Of a stretch of DNA of 64,000 nucleotides, positions 22,297 to 34,200 are shown one piece after another. The notes below the pieces were generated by a model. That model was not told the DNA's origin. It worked only from the letters and a program-made list of their open reading frames with translations, and searched no databases. Position 1 is the stretch's first letter. The number at the start of each line of letters is the position of its first letter. The translations under genes and the position numbers were made by a program. The stretch comes from Acholoe squamosa (taxonomy: Eukaryota; Annelida; Polychaeta; Phyllodocida; Polynoidae), in the NCBI GenBank assembly GCA_949317995.1, contig OX439038.1, forward strand, positions 68,892,659-68,956,658. The letters are read 5' to 3'.

Positions 22297-24070
22297 TATT
22301 GATGAAACAAAGCCAAAAAATTTCTCTAAGCCATTCCATACAAAGCTTATTTTTTGACCTACCGGTATTAATCATAGCTAGAACTTGCATATTATCAGTA
22401 ACACAGTGTATTCTTTTATTTTTATAGCCAGAAATCCAACGTCTAAGTCCCATAAGAAGGGGGTATAACTCGTATACATTTATATTCCTATGGTGGTTTC
22501 TCAAATTGTCTAGTATTGGTGGTTGGGTAAAATGACCACTACCTAGATTAAATCTATCGTAAGATGTCCAGTCACCATATAAATAATCTTTATCCATCCA
22601 AGCCCCGAAGCCTTTCATGGAGGAATCTGAATACATAGGCGTGTCAATATCATCATTTAGAATTAACCTCTTGCAGTTAAAAACTCTACAAAAATCCAGC
22701 CACCACTGAATATCCTGACGAGTGCAAGCTGAAACCCTAATATAACCACCGGGCCGTGCCCGAGCGCAGAGATCGAAAATTCGCCTACTAAAAGTTCTAC
22801 CACCCTTAACCACCTGTGAGCAGAACGACATTAAACCACCTATCCTCTCTAAGTTCTTTTTAGAAATAAATTTCTTATTAACGTTATCCAACAAGAGATT
22901 TTCCATTTTTACAACCTTTTCAATAGGCAAAGACAGTTCCAACTTAACTGAATCTATGTTAATGCCTAAGAATTTACAACATTGAGATGGTTCGGTTACC
23001 TTTTCTTTGGATACTACAAAACCCATGTACGCCATACACTCCATTAATAAATTTCTTTGTCTAAGACACTCATCAAAGGTATCAGCAATTACAATAAAGT
23101 CATCCAGATAATTTACAATTTTTTCTACACCGTAGAATTTTGCCACCTCCACAATAAAATCAGAGATTTTATTAAAAATATAAGGGGCACACTTCAGGCC
23201 AAAGGTTAATCTATTGCTTACATAATAATCCTCTCCATGCCCAAAATCCCATCTGAAACCTTGCATGGTCGTGTGAGGTGCATACACATTAATAGACCTA
23301 TATGCTGACTTCAAATCTACCACGCTCATGAAATCATTCCTATCCAACTGAGCAGTCACCGTGCTGATATTATTATAAGAAAATGTTGAGCTAGTGGTAT
23401 CCATAAAATTATTAATAGATATTTTATCAGGCATGCTACAGTCAGTTATAGGTCTTAACTTGCCATTTGATTTTTCTACACCACCTAGGGCATGGATACA
23501 ACGGGGTTTATCTACACTTTTAGAGACTAGACCAGCTTCTAGTTCATCTAACAATATACCACAGTACTCACTATAAAACTTTCCCTCGAGGATTGACTTA
23601 TAATTTCTGCAATCATAAGAAGTATTGCAGTCAGGATCCACTATCCTGAACCCCTCAACAAAACCTTGCCATAAGAATAGCGCCTCCTTGTCATTTACAT
23701 TAATAACTCCTTTTTGGGTTAAGAATGGGGCGACTCTGCAAGGTAAAATCTGGGAATTTTTTCCATTGATATAATGAACACATGTACATGTACCTTCTAC
23801 ACACTTGTCATATACCCTGATGCTGGGTAAATCCGTGACATTAACAGTAAAAAGTGGCTTAATACCAACCTGTATTGGGTTATAACCAATAACATCTATA
23901 TTATTTTCCAACGAATTAAATTCTTTGAAAGTACTTTGTTCTGCTAGGAGCTTAGTTGAAAGAATACACTCCTCAACCATCTCCGTATCAATTAACTCCT
24001 GTACTGGAGTTTGTGAGGGCGAGTCGATATCTACCAAACTTACCATAGCCTGGTCAGGCATCAAACACAT
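22070..24070 (-). CDS. reverse transcriptase-RNase H of the YR retrotransposon
   Basis: A 666-codon ORF. The RT has motif A SVVDLKSAY (about residue 250) and the catalytic YLDDF box (about residue 318). The RNase H has MYSDSS (about 480), the Glu of YELYPLL, TDNMQ and LADQLSR (about 610). It would copy element RNA into cDNA in the cytoplasm or nucleus. The N-terminal ~200 residues include several Cys and have no recognised domain. The frame is identical to that of the upstream Gag-like ORF. Only one TAG and 13 codons separate them, so the ATG at 24070 may not be the real start. The C-terminus overlaps the recombinase ORF. All motifs are intact. Confidence 0.93.
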   Translation of the reverse strand: MCLMPDQAMVSLVDIDSPSQTPVQELIDTEMVEECILSTKLLAEQSTFKEFNSLENNIDVIGYNPIQVGIKPLFTVNVTDLPSIRVYDKCVEGTCTCVHYINGKNSQILPCRVAPFLTQKGVINVNDKEALFLWQGFVEGFRIVDPDCNTSYDCRNYKSILEGKFYSEYCGILLDELEAGLVSKSVDKPRCIHALGGVEKSNGKLRPITDCSMPDKISINNFMDTTSSTFSYNNISTVTAQLDRNDFMSVVDLKSAYRSINVYAPHTTMQGFRWDFGHGEDYYVSNRLTFGLKCAPYIFNKISDFIVEVAKFYGVEKIVNYLDDFIVIADTFDECLRQRNLLMECMAYMGFVVSKEKVTEPSQCCKFLGINIDSVKLELSLPIEKVVKMENLLLDNVNKKFISKKNLERIGGLMSFCSQVVKGGRTFSRRIFDLCARARPGGYIRVSACTRQDIQWWLDFCRVFNCKRLILNDDIDTPMYSDSSMKGFGAWMDKDYLYGDWTSYDRFNLGSGHFTQPPILDNLRNHHRNINVYELYPLLMGLRRWISGYKNKRIHCVTDNMQVLAMINTGRSKNKLCMEWLREIFWLCFINNVEVYATYIKSEDNVLADQLSRLAYRGVLDKCVDSLLENDMCCFNSRMGKVTAKKRVSFNERCIREYEESKETTA

Positions 24071-24112
24071 TTCATCACAAGCTATGGGACACCGACCCCC
24101 TACAGTTTCCTA
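24071..24112 (-). promoter_or_regulatory. candidate stop-codon readthrough site between Gag and RT
   Basis: The Gag-like and RT ORFs are in the same frame (start codons 1113 nt apart, a multiple of 3). Only UAG at 24112-24110 separates them. The next 13 codons are open to the RT ATG. The context is UAG GAA ACU GUA GGG, followed by a G-rich stretch. Readthrough of a single UAG is the known Gag-Pol strategy of gammaretroviruses. Here it is inferred from layout only. Confidence 0.5.
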
Positions 24113-25183
24113 TTCACTTCTGGCCTTATGGCAGTCAGTTTTACCATGACTTGAGGAGTTGCAACCACTGCAGACATGTTTGTATTTACATGGGTCTCGT
24201 ACACAACCTTCTGCTCTATTAAAAGCATAGCATGGGTTATTAGACGATCTCTGTTTGCCTACATTTTTTGGTTTAGCACTATAAGCTTTCTGGGCTTGAA
24301 CGGTCCCATCATATGCCAAATGACGTAGTATATCTGAATTTTCAATGGTTGAAAAAGCTTCTATTCCACTATCATTAGCTCTGTCCCTCACTGACTTATC
24401 ATAGGCTACCAGGGCTGAAACCGTATATATTTTGGTGCCAGACTTCTCAATTAATACCTGTAAATGCTTAAGCATACCCTCAACATCGTCACCTGACTTG
24501 TAGTACTTCAAAATAAACTGCAAGTTTACAGACATCAGTTTCTCAATAGTGTCAATTTTTTCCTTACGTTTGGTGAACTGAGAATGATCAAACTCACCCG
24601 ATTTTACACGGTGACGATGCCTAGAGTAAGTTGAATCCAATGACGACCCTCTAGATGTGCTTGGACTGCATTGACGAGCAGAAATACTGGATTTAGATGA
24701 TCGTCTATGTCGCTTGTGGTCAACTTGCACCCACTCGTCCTCAACGTCAGACGAAATTTCGCATGGAGACGCTTGGCGGGTAGCCCTAGCAACCGGTCCG
24801 CGTCCTTGACTACGTGACGTCATACCTCTCTGTTTGTAAACATCCGCACGTGCTCTGCTCGAACGACTTGACGCATTGACGAATCCTCTGTCCCGATCGT
24901 CCTTTCCATTGACGACCTCTTGTAGAAGTGATTTAATGGTCGACAGCTCGTCTTCTAATACATCTAGCCTCGTCTGGTCAATAGACGACCCTCCCACAAC
25001 ACCTGTAGCAGTTTGGGGAACCGATGGTGTATCACCAGTAAGTGAGAGAGTCGAACTACTCGTCAATCCTAAATTGGCCGATTTTTTCGTCTTTTCCACC
25101 GATTTAACCGATTTTCCACCTGATGTATTGGCCTTCGAGCCTTTAGCAGCCTTTCTACCCATTTCAATGGTAAATAAAGGCAC
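24110..25183 (-). CDS. Gag-like protein of the YR retrotransposon
   Basis: A 357-codon ORF. The N-terminus is basic and Ser/Lys-rich, followed by a probable short coiled coil (RLDVLEDELSTIKSLLQEV, about 71-89), an Arg/Ser-rich stretch (about 105-195) and a helical core (about 200-300). The C-terminus has a C-x8-C-x4-C-x3-H motif followed closely by C-x2-C-x4-H-x4-C (CSGCNSSSHGKTDC), a retroviral-type zinc knuckle. Its role is probably to bind and package element RNA. It ends at a TAG (24110-24112), and the downstream RT ORF continues in the same frame. Confidence 0.88.
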   Translation of the reverse strand: MPLFTIEMGRKAAKGSKANTSGGKSVKSVEKTKKSANLGLTSSSTLSLTGDTPSVPQTATGVVGGSSIDQTRLDVLEDELSTIKSLLQEVVNGKDDRDRGFVNASSRSSRARADVYKQRGMTSRSQGRGPVARATRQASPCEISSDVEDEWVQVDHKRHRRSSKSSISARQCSPSTSRGSSLDSTYSRHRHRVKSGEFDHSQFTKRKEKIDTIEKLMSVNLQFILKYYKSGDDVEGMLKHLQVLIEKSGTKIYTVSALVAYDKSVRDRANDSGIEAFSTIENSDILRHLAYDGTVQAQKAYSAKPKNVGKQRSSNNPCYAFNRAEGCVRDPCKYKHVCSGCNSSSHGKTDCHKARSE

Positions 25184-25207
25184 CAGGAGCCCCCCAAAAA
25201 CGGTTAA

Positions 25208-25423
25208 AAAATTTAAAAATCAAGGAAACACCCAGCGTGGTGTTACCTGTACAGGTGAAAACGAGCCAATTGACCGTTACCTTGAAAATCCTCTCTTATA
25301 TACTGGAGGGGTGTTGATCATGACGTCATACTATGACATCATAGATACCAATGCGCGCTGCAAGTAGTCCCTAACCGTTTGCAAATAATTATATAAATAT
25401 ACACGAGTGTATATAGTTCCATA
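25208..25423 (-). repeat. split direct repeat A1 of the YR element
   Basis: This is the 5' end of the element in sense orientation, identical by eye to 20809-21024. It begins 25 bp upstream of the Gag-like ATG, so it probably carries the promoter and leader. It includes the CRE-like TGACGTCA at about 25320-25327. Confidence 0.92.
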
Positions 25424-26767
25424 TATATATATACGGGGCCATTGACCGAGGTTGTAGAAAGCACTAACGGTAGGTGAAGGGTAGAAGGGGAATTGGGCGA
25501 TCAGTGCAATATCAGTCAGATCTCCTCCAACCAGAACGATCGATTGCTCCCTGTTTTTGTCTGAGTGCTTCTGTGTGTACCCTACAGATTGACCTTACGG
25601 ACCTCCAACAATTTCAGCACTGTTAACATTTTCTACATGCCTGCATCTTAACCCTATTCTTACACCCCCCCCCCCCCAACCATAAATACGCTGACGTTCG
25701 TCTGAGTCCTTTAAGAGTACGCTGAGCCAGGCAGAAATTCATGTCGATCAAGGTGTAACCACTCAAGTGGCCTTAGCTGTATTCAGGTTATTTCTCACTT
25801 TTTTCGTCCTCTTAATTCTGCCTCTGTCACTGCCTTACTCTTTCCCAGCCAAGTTCCTCTCCGTTCACCCCCCCCCTCTATATACCTCCTTCTGTCATGT
25901 TCGCACCCCCTCACCGTATTGTTTCACTTTTTATCCCCAACCAATTCCTTTCCTCTCACACTTCTGTCAGACCTACACGCAGTTTTTTTTTTCTGCTATG
26001 GCCTGTACGATAATATATTATCGACAGAGATTATGTGTCTAAACAAAGCCATATCATTTACATCAGTGAGGAAGCAAGTTAAAAGGACCGTCCAAGGGGG
26101 ATTAGTACCAATTCTGGCCACCAGAGGGACACCACTATGGCCTAAAAGGGGGAAAATATACCAAAAATAGTTATATATACTACTTTTTTATGTAGATTAC
26201 AATCGTCCTAAAGGGAAATTCCTATTTTTAAGGAAAGCCTTCCAAATTTGGAATGTAATTAGAACGTTTTTGGGCATTTGGGGCCAGAAATCAGTGCTTT
26301 TGTTGATATTGGTTTCCATGGAATACATTATTTTCACTCAGATTTGAGGACTCAAAAAGGCCTATTTGTAGTCACACCCACAAGGATCTGTGTGTTGAAA
26401 AGATTGTGAAAATCTGATAATCAGATCAAATTTTATGAGAAAAAGAATGTGAAGAATATGACAATTTCCCTAATTTGAAGAATTATGCCTAATTATACAT
26501 TGATCTGATATATCTCATGAAATATACAAGGTAGACCTTATTTGGGATTTGAATAGGTTGGTACCCATCTAAGTTAATAGAGCCTTAACTCTAAAACTAG
26601 CAGACATATTTTCTCATGTAATATACCATTGGAAAGTTCATGGCCTGAATTTAGAAATGAACTTTTCCCCTGGGGGACCCTTTTTGCTTGGCAATACACA
26701 TTATTAACACCGGACCTCCCATCTGCAGGTGAATGGTCTCTGTATCATTGTGTTCTAGGACATTGTT
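25424..26767. other. noncoding stretch, partly pyrimidine-rich
   Basis: No gene is seen. There is a poly-C run at about 25664-25677 and a C/T-rich strand from about 25780 to 25990. Open frames there are low-complexity artefacts. Confidence 0.6.
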
Positions 26768-26928
26768 CAGTGGCGGATCCAGGATTTGGAAAAGGAGGGG
26801 GCGCGGCGCGAAAGGAGGGGGCGCACTCCCTATTTTGAGGAAATTTTGGGGCCCAAAATATGAAATTAAACTCTTAAGTACTGGGGAAAGGGGGGGCGTG
26901 CCCCGTGCCCCCTCTAAATCCGCCACTG
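26768..26928. mobile_element. hAT-type MITE
   Basis: Ends CAGTGGCGGATCCAG and its near inverse AAATCCGCCACTG are typical of short hAT-derived elements. The interior (161 bp in all) is G-rich on the plus strand with AGGGGGCGC repeats. Flanks ACATTGTT and TTGTTGCA share only TTGTT, so an 8-bp target duplication is not clean. Confidence 0.8.
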
Positions 26929-27870
26929 TTGTTGCAATCCCTGTAAGGTAATAGGCCGACACCATGAGACTATTGTAATTTACAATAATTCATAAATCAA
27001 GATGGTAGAAGAAGGTAAATTTATAACCAAATATAAGGAGTTTGATTCAGGGTACATGGAACAATAAGGGTGTTACGTCTTTTGTATAGGAGATTTCTGC
27101 CTTTATTACTCTAGTAATTCAGCTAGCGCCCCTTCGCAATTGATGCAATCATGGTGTATCATGTCAGACCTATGTAGCGCTCTGCACAGATGTATTTATA
27201 GTACCTTTGGCAAAATGAGTATATCATTTATAAAATGGTGAGGTGTTGTCTCTTTCAGATACAGGTTAGGTTGAAATCTATGATATGAGCCCATGTTTAG
27301 GTTATCTCACCGATTCGACATCCTCCTCCATAACTCTTAAGCTACAGATATATCCACATAACCCTTCCATGTTTGTGGCTTATCAGAAACTGGACTGGAG
27401 CATTTTCATAAGATTCATAAAATAACACTGTAGGGGCACAGTTTAGTATTAGCGTCTATGGCTTAGGAGTTGACTGGTTTCCGAGTGGGGTGTCCTTTCG
27501 GGTTGAGGCTGGTTACGCCTGGTGGGTGGCGGAAGCACTGACCTCCAGGCTTCTCTGCTTAAAAACAAGGGGTCACCACCCAACCCCTGTGACTATATAA
27601 TAGTCCTGTTGGAAGCTAGTGGGGCAGAATCCTTCTGAATTCTGTACTAACACCTTAAGACCTCCCTGACTCGAAAACCTTACCTGGTTGTCATTAGTAA
27701 GAACTATATGAACAGTGATACAACCACTCGGAATACCTTTAGCTCCCTGTATGTTAGGATATTGAATAAACTTGTTGCCTTCTGAAATGGACATCCTTGT
27801 ATTCGTGATCCTTTCCGAACAGAAGCAAGCCAATCTAAGATCGAACCATTAAAATACGTTAGGGGCAAGG
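26929..27870. other. noncoding stretch
   Basis: No supported gene. A minus-strand frame at 27573-27833 has one good donor-like site but is otherwise unconvincing. Confidence 0.5.
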
Positions 27871-28170
27871 CAGTAATGATTGGAGGGGGGTGTGAGTGGG
27901 CCAGGCAGGGGGTGAGAGTCTGCTAGTGATGTTAGGGACAGAGCACTAGTAGTTAGAGGGGTTTGAGTGGTTCAGGGAGGGGGTAAGAGGGTAGCAGCGA
28001 TGTTAGGAACAGAGCACTTGTAGTTAAAGGGGAGAGAGTGGTTCAGGAGGGGTTAAGAGGGTGGCAGTGATGTTAGAGATAGAGCACTAGTAGTTGGAGA
28101 GATGTAGGTGGTCCAGGCAGCAGCTGAGAGGGTGACAGTGATGTTAGGGTTAGAGCACTGGTATTAGGAA
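27870..28170 (+). repeat. ~70-bp minisatellite, four units
   Basis: Each unit carries GTGATGTTAG(G/A)(G/A)ACAGAGCACT followed by (A/T)GTAGTTA(G/A)AGGGG and a GGTTCAGG(C/A)(A/G)GG-type segment. Units start near 27885, 27950, 28020 and 28090. A degenerate continuation runs to about 28230. Confidence 0.8.
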
Positions 28171-30120
28171 GATTGTGGTAATGTCCCATGGGCAGGGTGA
28201 CATGGCCCTAATGTTAAGATCAGAGACGACGGGACCTGGAGAGGTCCACGAGGCCAATGTAGGAAGGGGTGAGAGGACAGGAGGGAACCAGTAGGGGGGA
28301 AAGAGGCCGTTCTGGTGCTGATCTGAAGCTGGCATTGTCCATTCACATGCAAAGTCCCAGTAGTCCATATCTAAAAGTGATCAGCATCGACCTGCAAAGA
28401 GGACATCAATATGCTTGTAACCAGCGAACGGGCTTTTACAGATCCACTTTCCCACGCACATTTCCACCTTAACTCCCATGCTCACATTTCTTATATATGG
28501 TGGTATGTTTGCATATATATTCCCATACATACATCATAATTTCATTCTAGCAGTGATGTCTCTTACAGTAAACAGTCCTCATTTTTAATGGAATTTATTT
28601 GACAGATATATTTCTATGTTTCACTTAAAAGGAAACACCATGGCTCCTCGATCACATACAAGTTCCCTTTTTTTTTGTCCATATTGCACAGTTTTAATCA
28701 GAGAGGCAGGCTACACGTACGTTTGGTACCGCTGCTGCTGGCTGGTCGTGCCAACTGCCTACATGGAAACCGGCACCACTTCTTCCTCCCTTCCCCTCCT
28801 ACAACTATACTGTATCTCTATACCTTACACTTCACCACGTCAGCACTGTTTATGGACCTACTAAATCTCTTCTTGTCTGCATAATCCCAAGTTTGTATTA
28901 TCTCACAACTACTGTACCTACTATAATGTCCCAGTACCCACCCTATACTGGATATATATCTCTGCCCCCAATATCTTCGTCTATCATTCCATAGTGCATT
29001 TCTGCTAACCCCATCCCTGGACCTCTGTTTCACGTTGGTTTGAGTGAAAGATCGAGAGGGGGAGAGAGAGGAAGGAACAGGGGCGGAAGGACAGTGAGCG
29101 GGTGTGCAGTGAGACAAAGCATATGTATGTACGAAAAAAAGTATTTTATATTTGGTAGCAGAGGGTCCTGCAATATGTCCAGAGATGCTCTGTACCCTTC
29201 CTCCTGCCTCAGACGGGGTATCATTGAATAATGCAGTCTTTCACTCCTCATCTCGCCCTCTACCTTGGGAATACACAGTCTAGAAATAGTACTCACGGTA
29301 AGCTAGAGATTCCATATGCAACTGAAATAATTCTACTGTATTTTACCGATAATATTTTGTAGCAATATCCTGTACTAAATTAGGAGGGAAAGGTAGTGGC
29401 TACAACAGCAGTGTGGGTGCCATGAGGACCCTTATCTAGTTGCATGAGGGTTCTGCACAGGACCCTGAGGTAATGAGCACCCTGCTTGGGCGGTGTTGGA
29501 TGGAGGGGACTCCTGTAGGGGTATGGCACCGTGGAGGCTGTGGTACTCCAGTCCCTGTGAACCTCCTCCAGAATACAAAACGGTCTTGATGCTGTAATGG
29601 TAAGAACCAATGCAATTTCAGTCTTACATCCATCATAATGTGTCTGAGTCAAACAAGCTTGTTATATGTGGTAATGCAAGAATAAACTGGTCCATCTTTA
29701 TAGGGGAATCAGATTTAATATGGGCACAATGCTGTCCAGGCCTTAGATCGAACTAGCACCAACTAACTAACAGTTGAACAGCATATTGCATGTCTGAGGC
29801 AGTGTTGGGGCTCTGCAGGCAGCATTGGTGGAGGCAGGAGGAAGTGGGTCCAGACGTTGGGCCATGGTACATGTACCACATGTACACACACCTATACAAA
29901 CACCCCCATCCTCCTCTCCCCACTCCAAACCACATATCACCTTCTACCAATACTGGGATATTGGATACAAGCTTCTAAAGGAACAAGATACGGCCAGCTT
30001 CCTGATAGATGCAGAGAGACCAGGCAGCGAGGAAATGAAGGTTGGTTTACTGTAAAGGGGTTCAGTATTTTTGCCTTTGGTATCATGAAATGGGGATGTA
30101 GTTGTGAGCACTTGTTTTTA
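28171..30120. other. noncoding stretch
   Basis: No supported gene. Several short overlapping frames on both strands reflect locally raised GC content only. Confidence 0.5.
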
Positions 30121-30420
30121 GTGGTGGAAGAGGGTGTTAAGAGTAGAGGGAGGGTCGGGGGGGGAGGATGAGGGTGGGTGGCAATGCGATAGGGGTGTGC
30201 TAGAGGAGGGTGTATTGGGGGTGAAGGAAAGGTGAATTGTACGGTATGAGTGGGGTAGCAGGACTGGATGCAGGGGTACACGAGGGGAGGGGGTGGTCGG
30301 GAGGAGGGCTAAGATAGGGAGGATAGATTGGGGAGGGGCACTAAGGAGGTGGAGACTGGGTGATGAGGGTGAAAGGTGAGAATGGGTACGTAAAGTTTGG
30401 GGATAAGGATTGAGAAGGTG
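30120..30420 (+). repeat. G-rich degenerate tract
   Basis: About 300 bp of purine/G-rich sequence with repeated (G)3-7 blocks (AGGGTGGGTGG, GGGGAGGGGGTGG). Several tetrads of G runs could form G-quadruplexes on the plus strand. Confidence 0.6.
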
Positions 30421-31229
30421 AATATTTCTGTATGAAAGAAGAAAAAAGATTATGTACCTTATTCAATTTTAGAAACACTGAACATAGACTGCACTACCAA
30501 AGAAAAAATTAAAAGAAGTACTTGAGTTCATGCGTAACAATTTAATCAAAGTGTTGCGTTCCACAATTCATACTGCATGTTCAGTTTGTTTGCATTGTCT
30601 TTAAAAGTTTTTTGGTGTTTATATCTAGCTCTGCACTTTAGTAGAGTCCCTTTCCAGATAAATGAGACTTTCTCTGAAGCCCGGGCAAATCAGAATGGTT
30701 TTGTTACAGATAATCGACAGGCTAGATCCAACCACTAGCAAAAAGGTAGAACCTATCCATGGTGCTAGATAGCAGTTACAACCTCCCATATGATTGTACC
30801 ATTTGCACAGTGTTTCTGCAAATGGCACACATGTTGCTTATAACTTATAATAAGCAATGACCCGTAGACCCTTTGCCAAAGTTGGTCATCGTTTGGAGCA
30901 TGCCATATATATGCATAATGTGTAAAAAAAACATCGGTAGATGGTTAGGTTCAGTGACTATAGAATTTAACCTCTTAAAATACAAATAACTAGGGTGGTG
31001 GGATTGAAATCAGATGTCTTACCTTTTACCCTTTTTCATAGTGATAATTCATCTAGTTTGTTTTTTTTAGGTTTTTTTTTAAACCCGGGACATACAAAGC
31101 TTTATGATGATTAAACCTGATGTGATTGCAATACCTGGTATTAAGGCTGGTGGTTTAATGGTGCTGTCCCATTATGAAGCATAAAAAAGAAGTTTACATG
31201 AAAAATATTCCCTGAGTTATAGTTATGTC
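30421..31229. other. noncoding stretch
   Basis: AT-rich, with no gene or clear repeat. Confidence 0.6.
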
Positions 31230-34200
31230 TGTGTGGTCATAGGATATTCTTATTTCTTGTTTTGAGATAACATATTTCTTGGGTTAAGATAACCCTGTGA
31301 CCCTCAATATGTAATATCATGGGTTTATTATATCCAGTTCCAGCATACAAATCAATTGAGTATGATTAATTTATTAATGGCTATTTAAGGGTGAAAGAAT
31401 TCAGTGGCTTACCAATAGTTCCAAACCAAAACTCAGTGGTGATCAGTACTCACTGTCTTTTCTATATAGATTTATATATTTATCAAACAAACTCGGGCTA
31501 TCCATGCTGGCACAGCCTCCATTATTTTGATATACCTGCACACCAGCCACATAAATCTTACAGTTGCCTCAAAGAGGGGTTTCTTCATTTTTACTGTAGG
31601 CAGTGGCAGCAACTGACCTTATGGGCACATATTCACTATCATAAAGTGCACTTCTATTTTTGCATTAGATAGTTACAGCAGCTGAATTTTGATGAAATGG
31701 CATCATCATTCATACAAGCATTTCGATTTTTATGTACAGGGTCTGGAGTGGACATAGATTCCCATTGCAAAACAGAGAGATTCCCTTTAAAACAGCTAGA
31801 ATTCTAAGGATACACTCATTCTATCTTGAAATGGGCACGGAACCTTGAATATCTTCTGACATTGTCTTTTGATTAGCTGCTATCTGATGCCCAGAAATAA
31901 TGAAAAGCAATGGTCATGTTACTTCTATCTGAACATAGGCTGCAGCCCCTGTTATCCATTTCCGCTTCCTGCTTGGGGAAGGGGTAGGAGCATAGGGGTA
32001 AGTAGAAAAGACAGGGGTCTGTCCTGGCTAATTGGCTTTCTCACTGTTAGGTTTGTCTGTAATCCTTGGAAAACAGGAAGGTGATTTAGATAGATGGATG
32101 GGCAAAGGCCTTAACACGGGCCATACAGGGACATCTAATGCATAGAGTTCAAGATATAACACCATGCACAGTTGACTGCTTAGTGCTTCCGGAAGACGTC
32201 TCTTCAGCTAAATTTATTTTTCTAAGCATTCATGCACCAGACCGATTCCATTACAAAAGGCATGCCTCTGTGTTATCCATAATACAGGGATGTAAGTCTT
32301 CAGGTTTTATCAGGATTTCCTGATTTCTGAAAATTTTGAATGACATACATTTTCCCTATACCAGTGGTAAGGAAGGCTGTTTGGAAAAAAAACAGAAGGC
32401 TTTTATATCAAGTAAATGTATGGCTTCCTGATTTTTACCCATGACCGACTTACATCCCTGATAATACATGGGTCAATCCACCGAAAGTGGGCACCTGGGT
32501 CTTTTTTGGTCGTTTTTGGATACAGGGGGCTGTAAAATAAAAGGTAAGTAACCATTCTTCTTATTTCTGGTTTCATTTCAAAGAAAACACCTTGGGCTTC
32601 AAAAGAAGGGCAAGTTTACATATGTTGGCCTTCTGTTTTTTTAGATATGGTGGCCCAAAGTTCAAAAATGGCCAAAAAATGCCTTTTTATTCAATTTCCA
32701 CCTCATCCCAGGGTCTATACCATCAAGCCAAACAGCAACAGACCAATATAATTATGTATAATAGATGGTGTTATAGTCCTGGGACACAAGAGGAACAATA
32801 AACTATGTGGGCCTTTGTAGGTCTTTGATATAGTCCCAGGAGAGGCTAATAGAAATGCAGTGGTTGGTGGGCGGGGCATTGTGAACACATAGGGCACATT
32901 GGCTAATCTCCACTGCATTTATAGCTGGTCATGATGGAGAGATAGTCATACATGAGGATATAAATGCTTCCCCCAAAAAAAGAGAAGTCCATTTTGAATG
33001 GCCAGGATCAAAATGACTCTTTACGACTGCGTTTGATATACCATTCATTTACCAAGGAGACAGCTTTGATGCTGAGTAAAGGACCACCTTAGCATGGTGC
33101 CCAGCCTTGTCAGTTGTACCAGATAATCTATGGAAATCAAAAGCTAGAAAACTGAGAAACATTACATTATTGGATCTTGGATTGGACCATAGGGTACATT
33201 TGATTCGATGTATTATAGGTCATTCAGGAAACTACCATGTGTCTCCTAAATCAGGGACACTATGCATTCTTAGAATGAGAATGCTGATTAAAACATACAA
33301 GCTCAGGCACAACAGGAGGGTGTTGCTCCTATAGTAAAAGGAAGAGCTGGCTAAAAATGCCCTAATTTCCAGTCCTTTCTTTTCATGGAGCTATAACTTG
33401 TCCCTTTTGTTGCTCACAAGTGGTCATTTAAGTACGGTGCTAAAAAAGGGGGATTTGAGTAGGTACCTAGTTGGGAGAAGTCAGTCAGTATAATAAACTA
33501 TAGAGTGTGTGACATGAGTAGGTACCTGGTAGTACAGCTCTCTCTATTTTAAACAAGGCAGGTGACTTTTCAGACTAATGTGGTGAGTGCAAGTTGAATG
33601 GTGAAGCAGAGCATGACTTCTTTTGAAAAGAGGGTACCTACTGAAAGCTCTTTTTACCATAGGAGCAACACGCTCCTGAACTCTAGTGGTAAGAGCTCTG
33701 CCTTCATTTAGTGTTACATGATCTCTAAAACCAGCCATGTTCTACTAAAAGCACTGTTCTGATCAGCTTTACATAATCATCTCCATAAGACCAGGCCAGT
33801 TGGTGCATGGCGTGATACTAGATTCTCTGCAAGAGAACAATGTGTAAATCCATGATGCATGCACTTCATTTGGTTCAAAGATATGGGTGGATTCCACTAA
33901 AACCCATAATATTGTCTGCCCGATTCAGGTTTTTTATGATCTGCGATGGTCACCGTGTACAAATCGGGGATGATATTTGTCAGCCCAATTTGCCCACACT
34001 GACAATCAGCTGCCCCTTTCTGCCCAATATTATTACTCTTTCCACCTAGGACAGACCGGTCACCGATAATAGTCGGCGATGGTCTTGTTTCAGTAGATAT
34101 CAATTCTGGACGCCACAAAATAGGTGTCAGAGCACAGCTGCTTCCCCATGGTGTATGAATAGCAACGTCATAGGGTTTATATAAATAGTCCTTTATTGTT

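Larger units (their letters stand above)
20527..25423 (-). mobile_element. complete Ngaro/PAT-like tyrosine-recombinase retrotransposon
   Basis: The element is 4.9 kb with three minus-strand ORFs (Gag-like, RT-RNase H, tyrosine recombinase) and split direct repeats. In sense order these are A1 (25423-25208), ORFs, B1 (21188-21022), A2 (21024-20809), a 115 bp spacer and B2 (20693-20527). A1/A2 (~215 bp) and B1/B2 (167 bp) look identical by eye, which suggests a recent insertion. B1 and A2 share the trinucleotide ATA at 21022-21024, the likely recombination core of a circular intermediate. No target duplication is evident, as expected for this class. DIRS-type methyltransferase was not seen, which favours Ngaro/PAT over DIRS1. 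Confidence 0.93.

Noticed and set aside
27573..27833. Minus-strand candidate exon with a CAG/GTAAGG donor-like site
   Set aside because: Only one good splice signal, a short open segment and no matching neighbour exon. Chance is the simpler reading.
31391..31672. Gene conserved with 36085-36348
   Set aside because: The similarity follows from the tandem duplication at DNA level. Indels shift the frame, and splice or domain evidence is missing.
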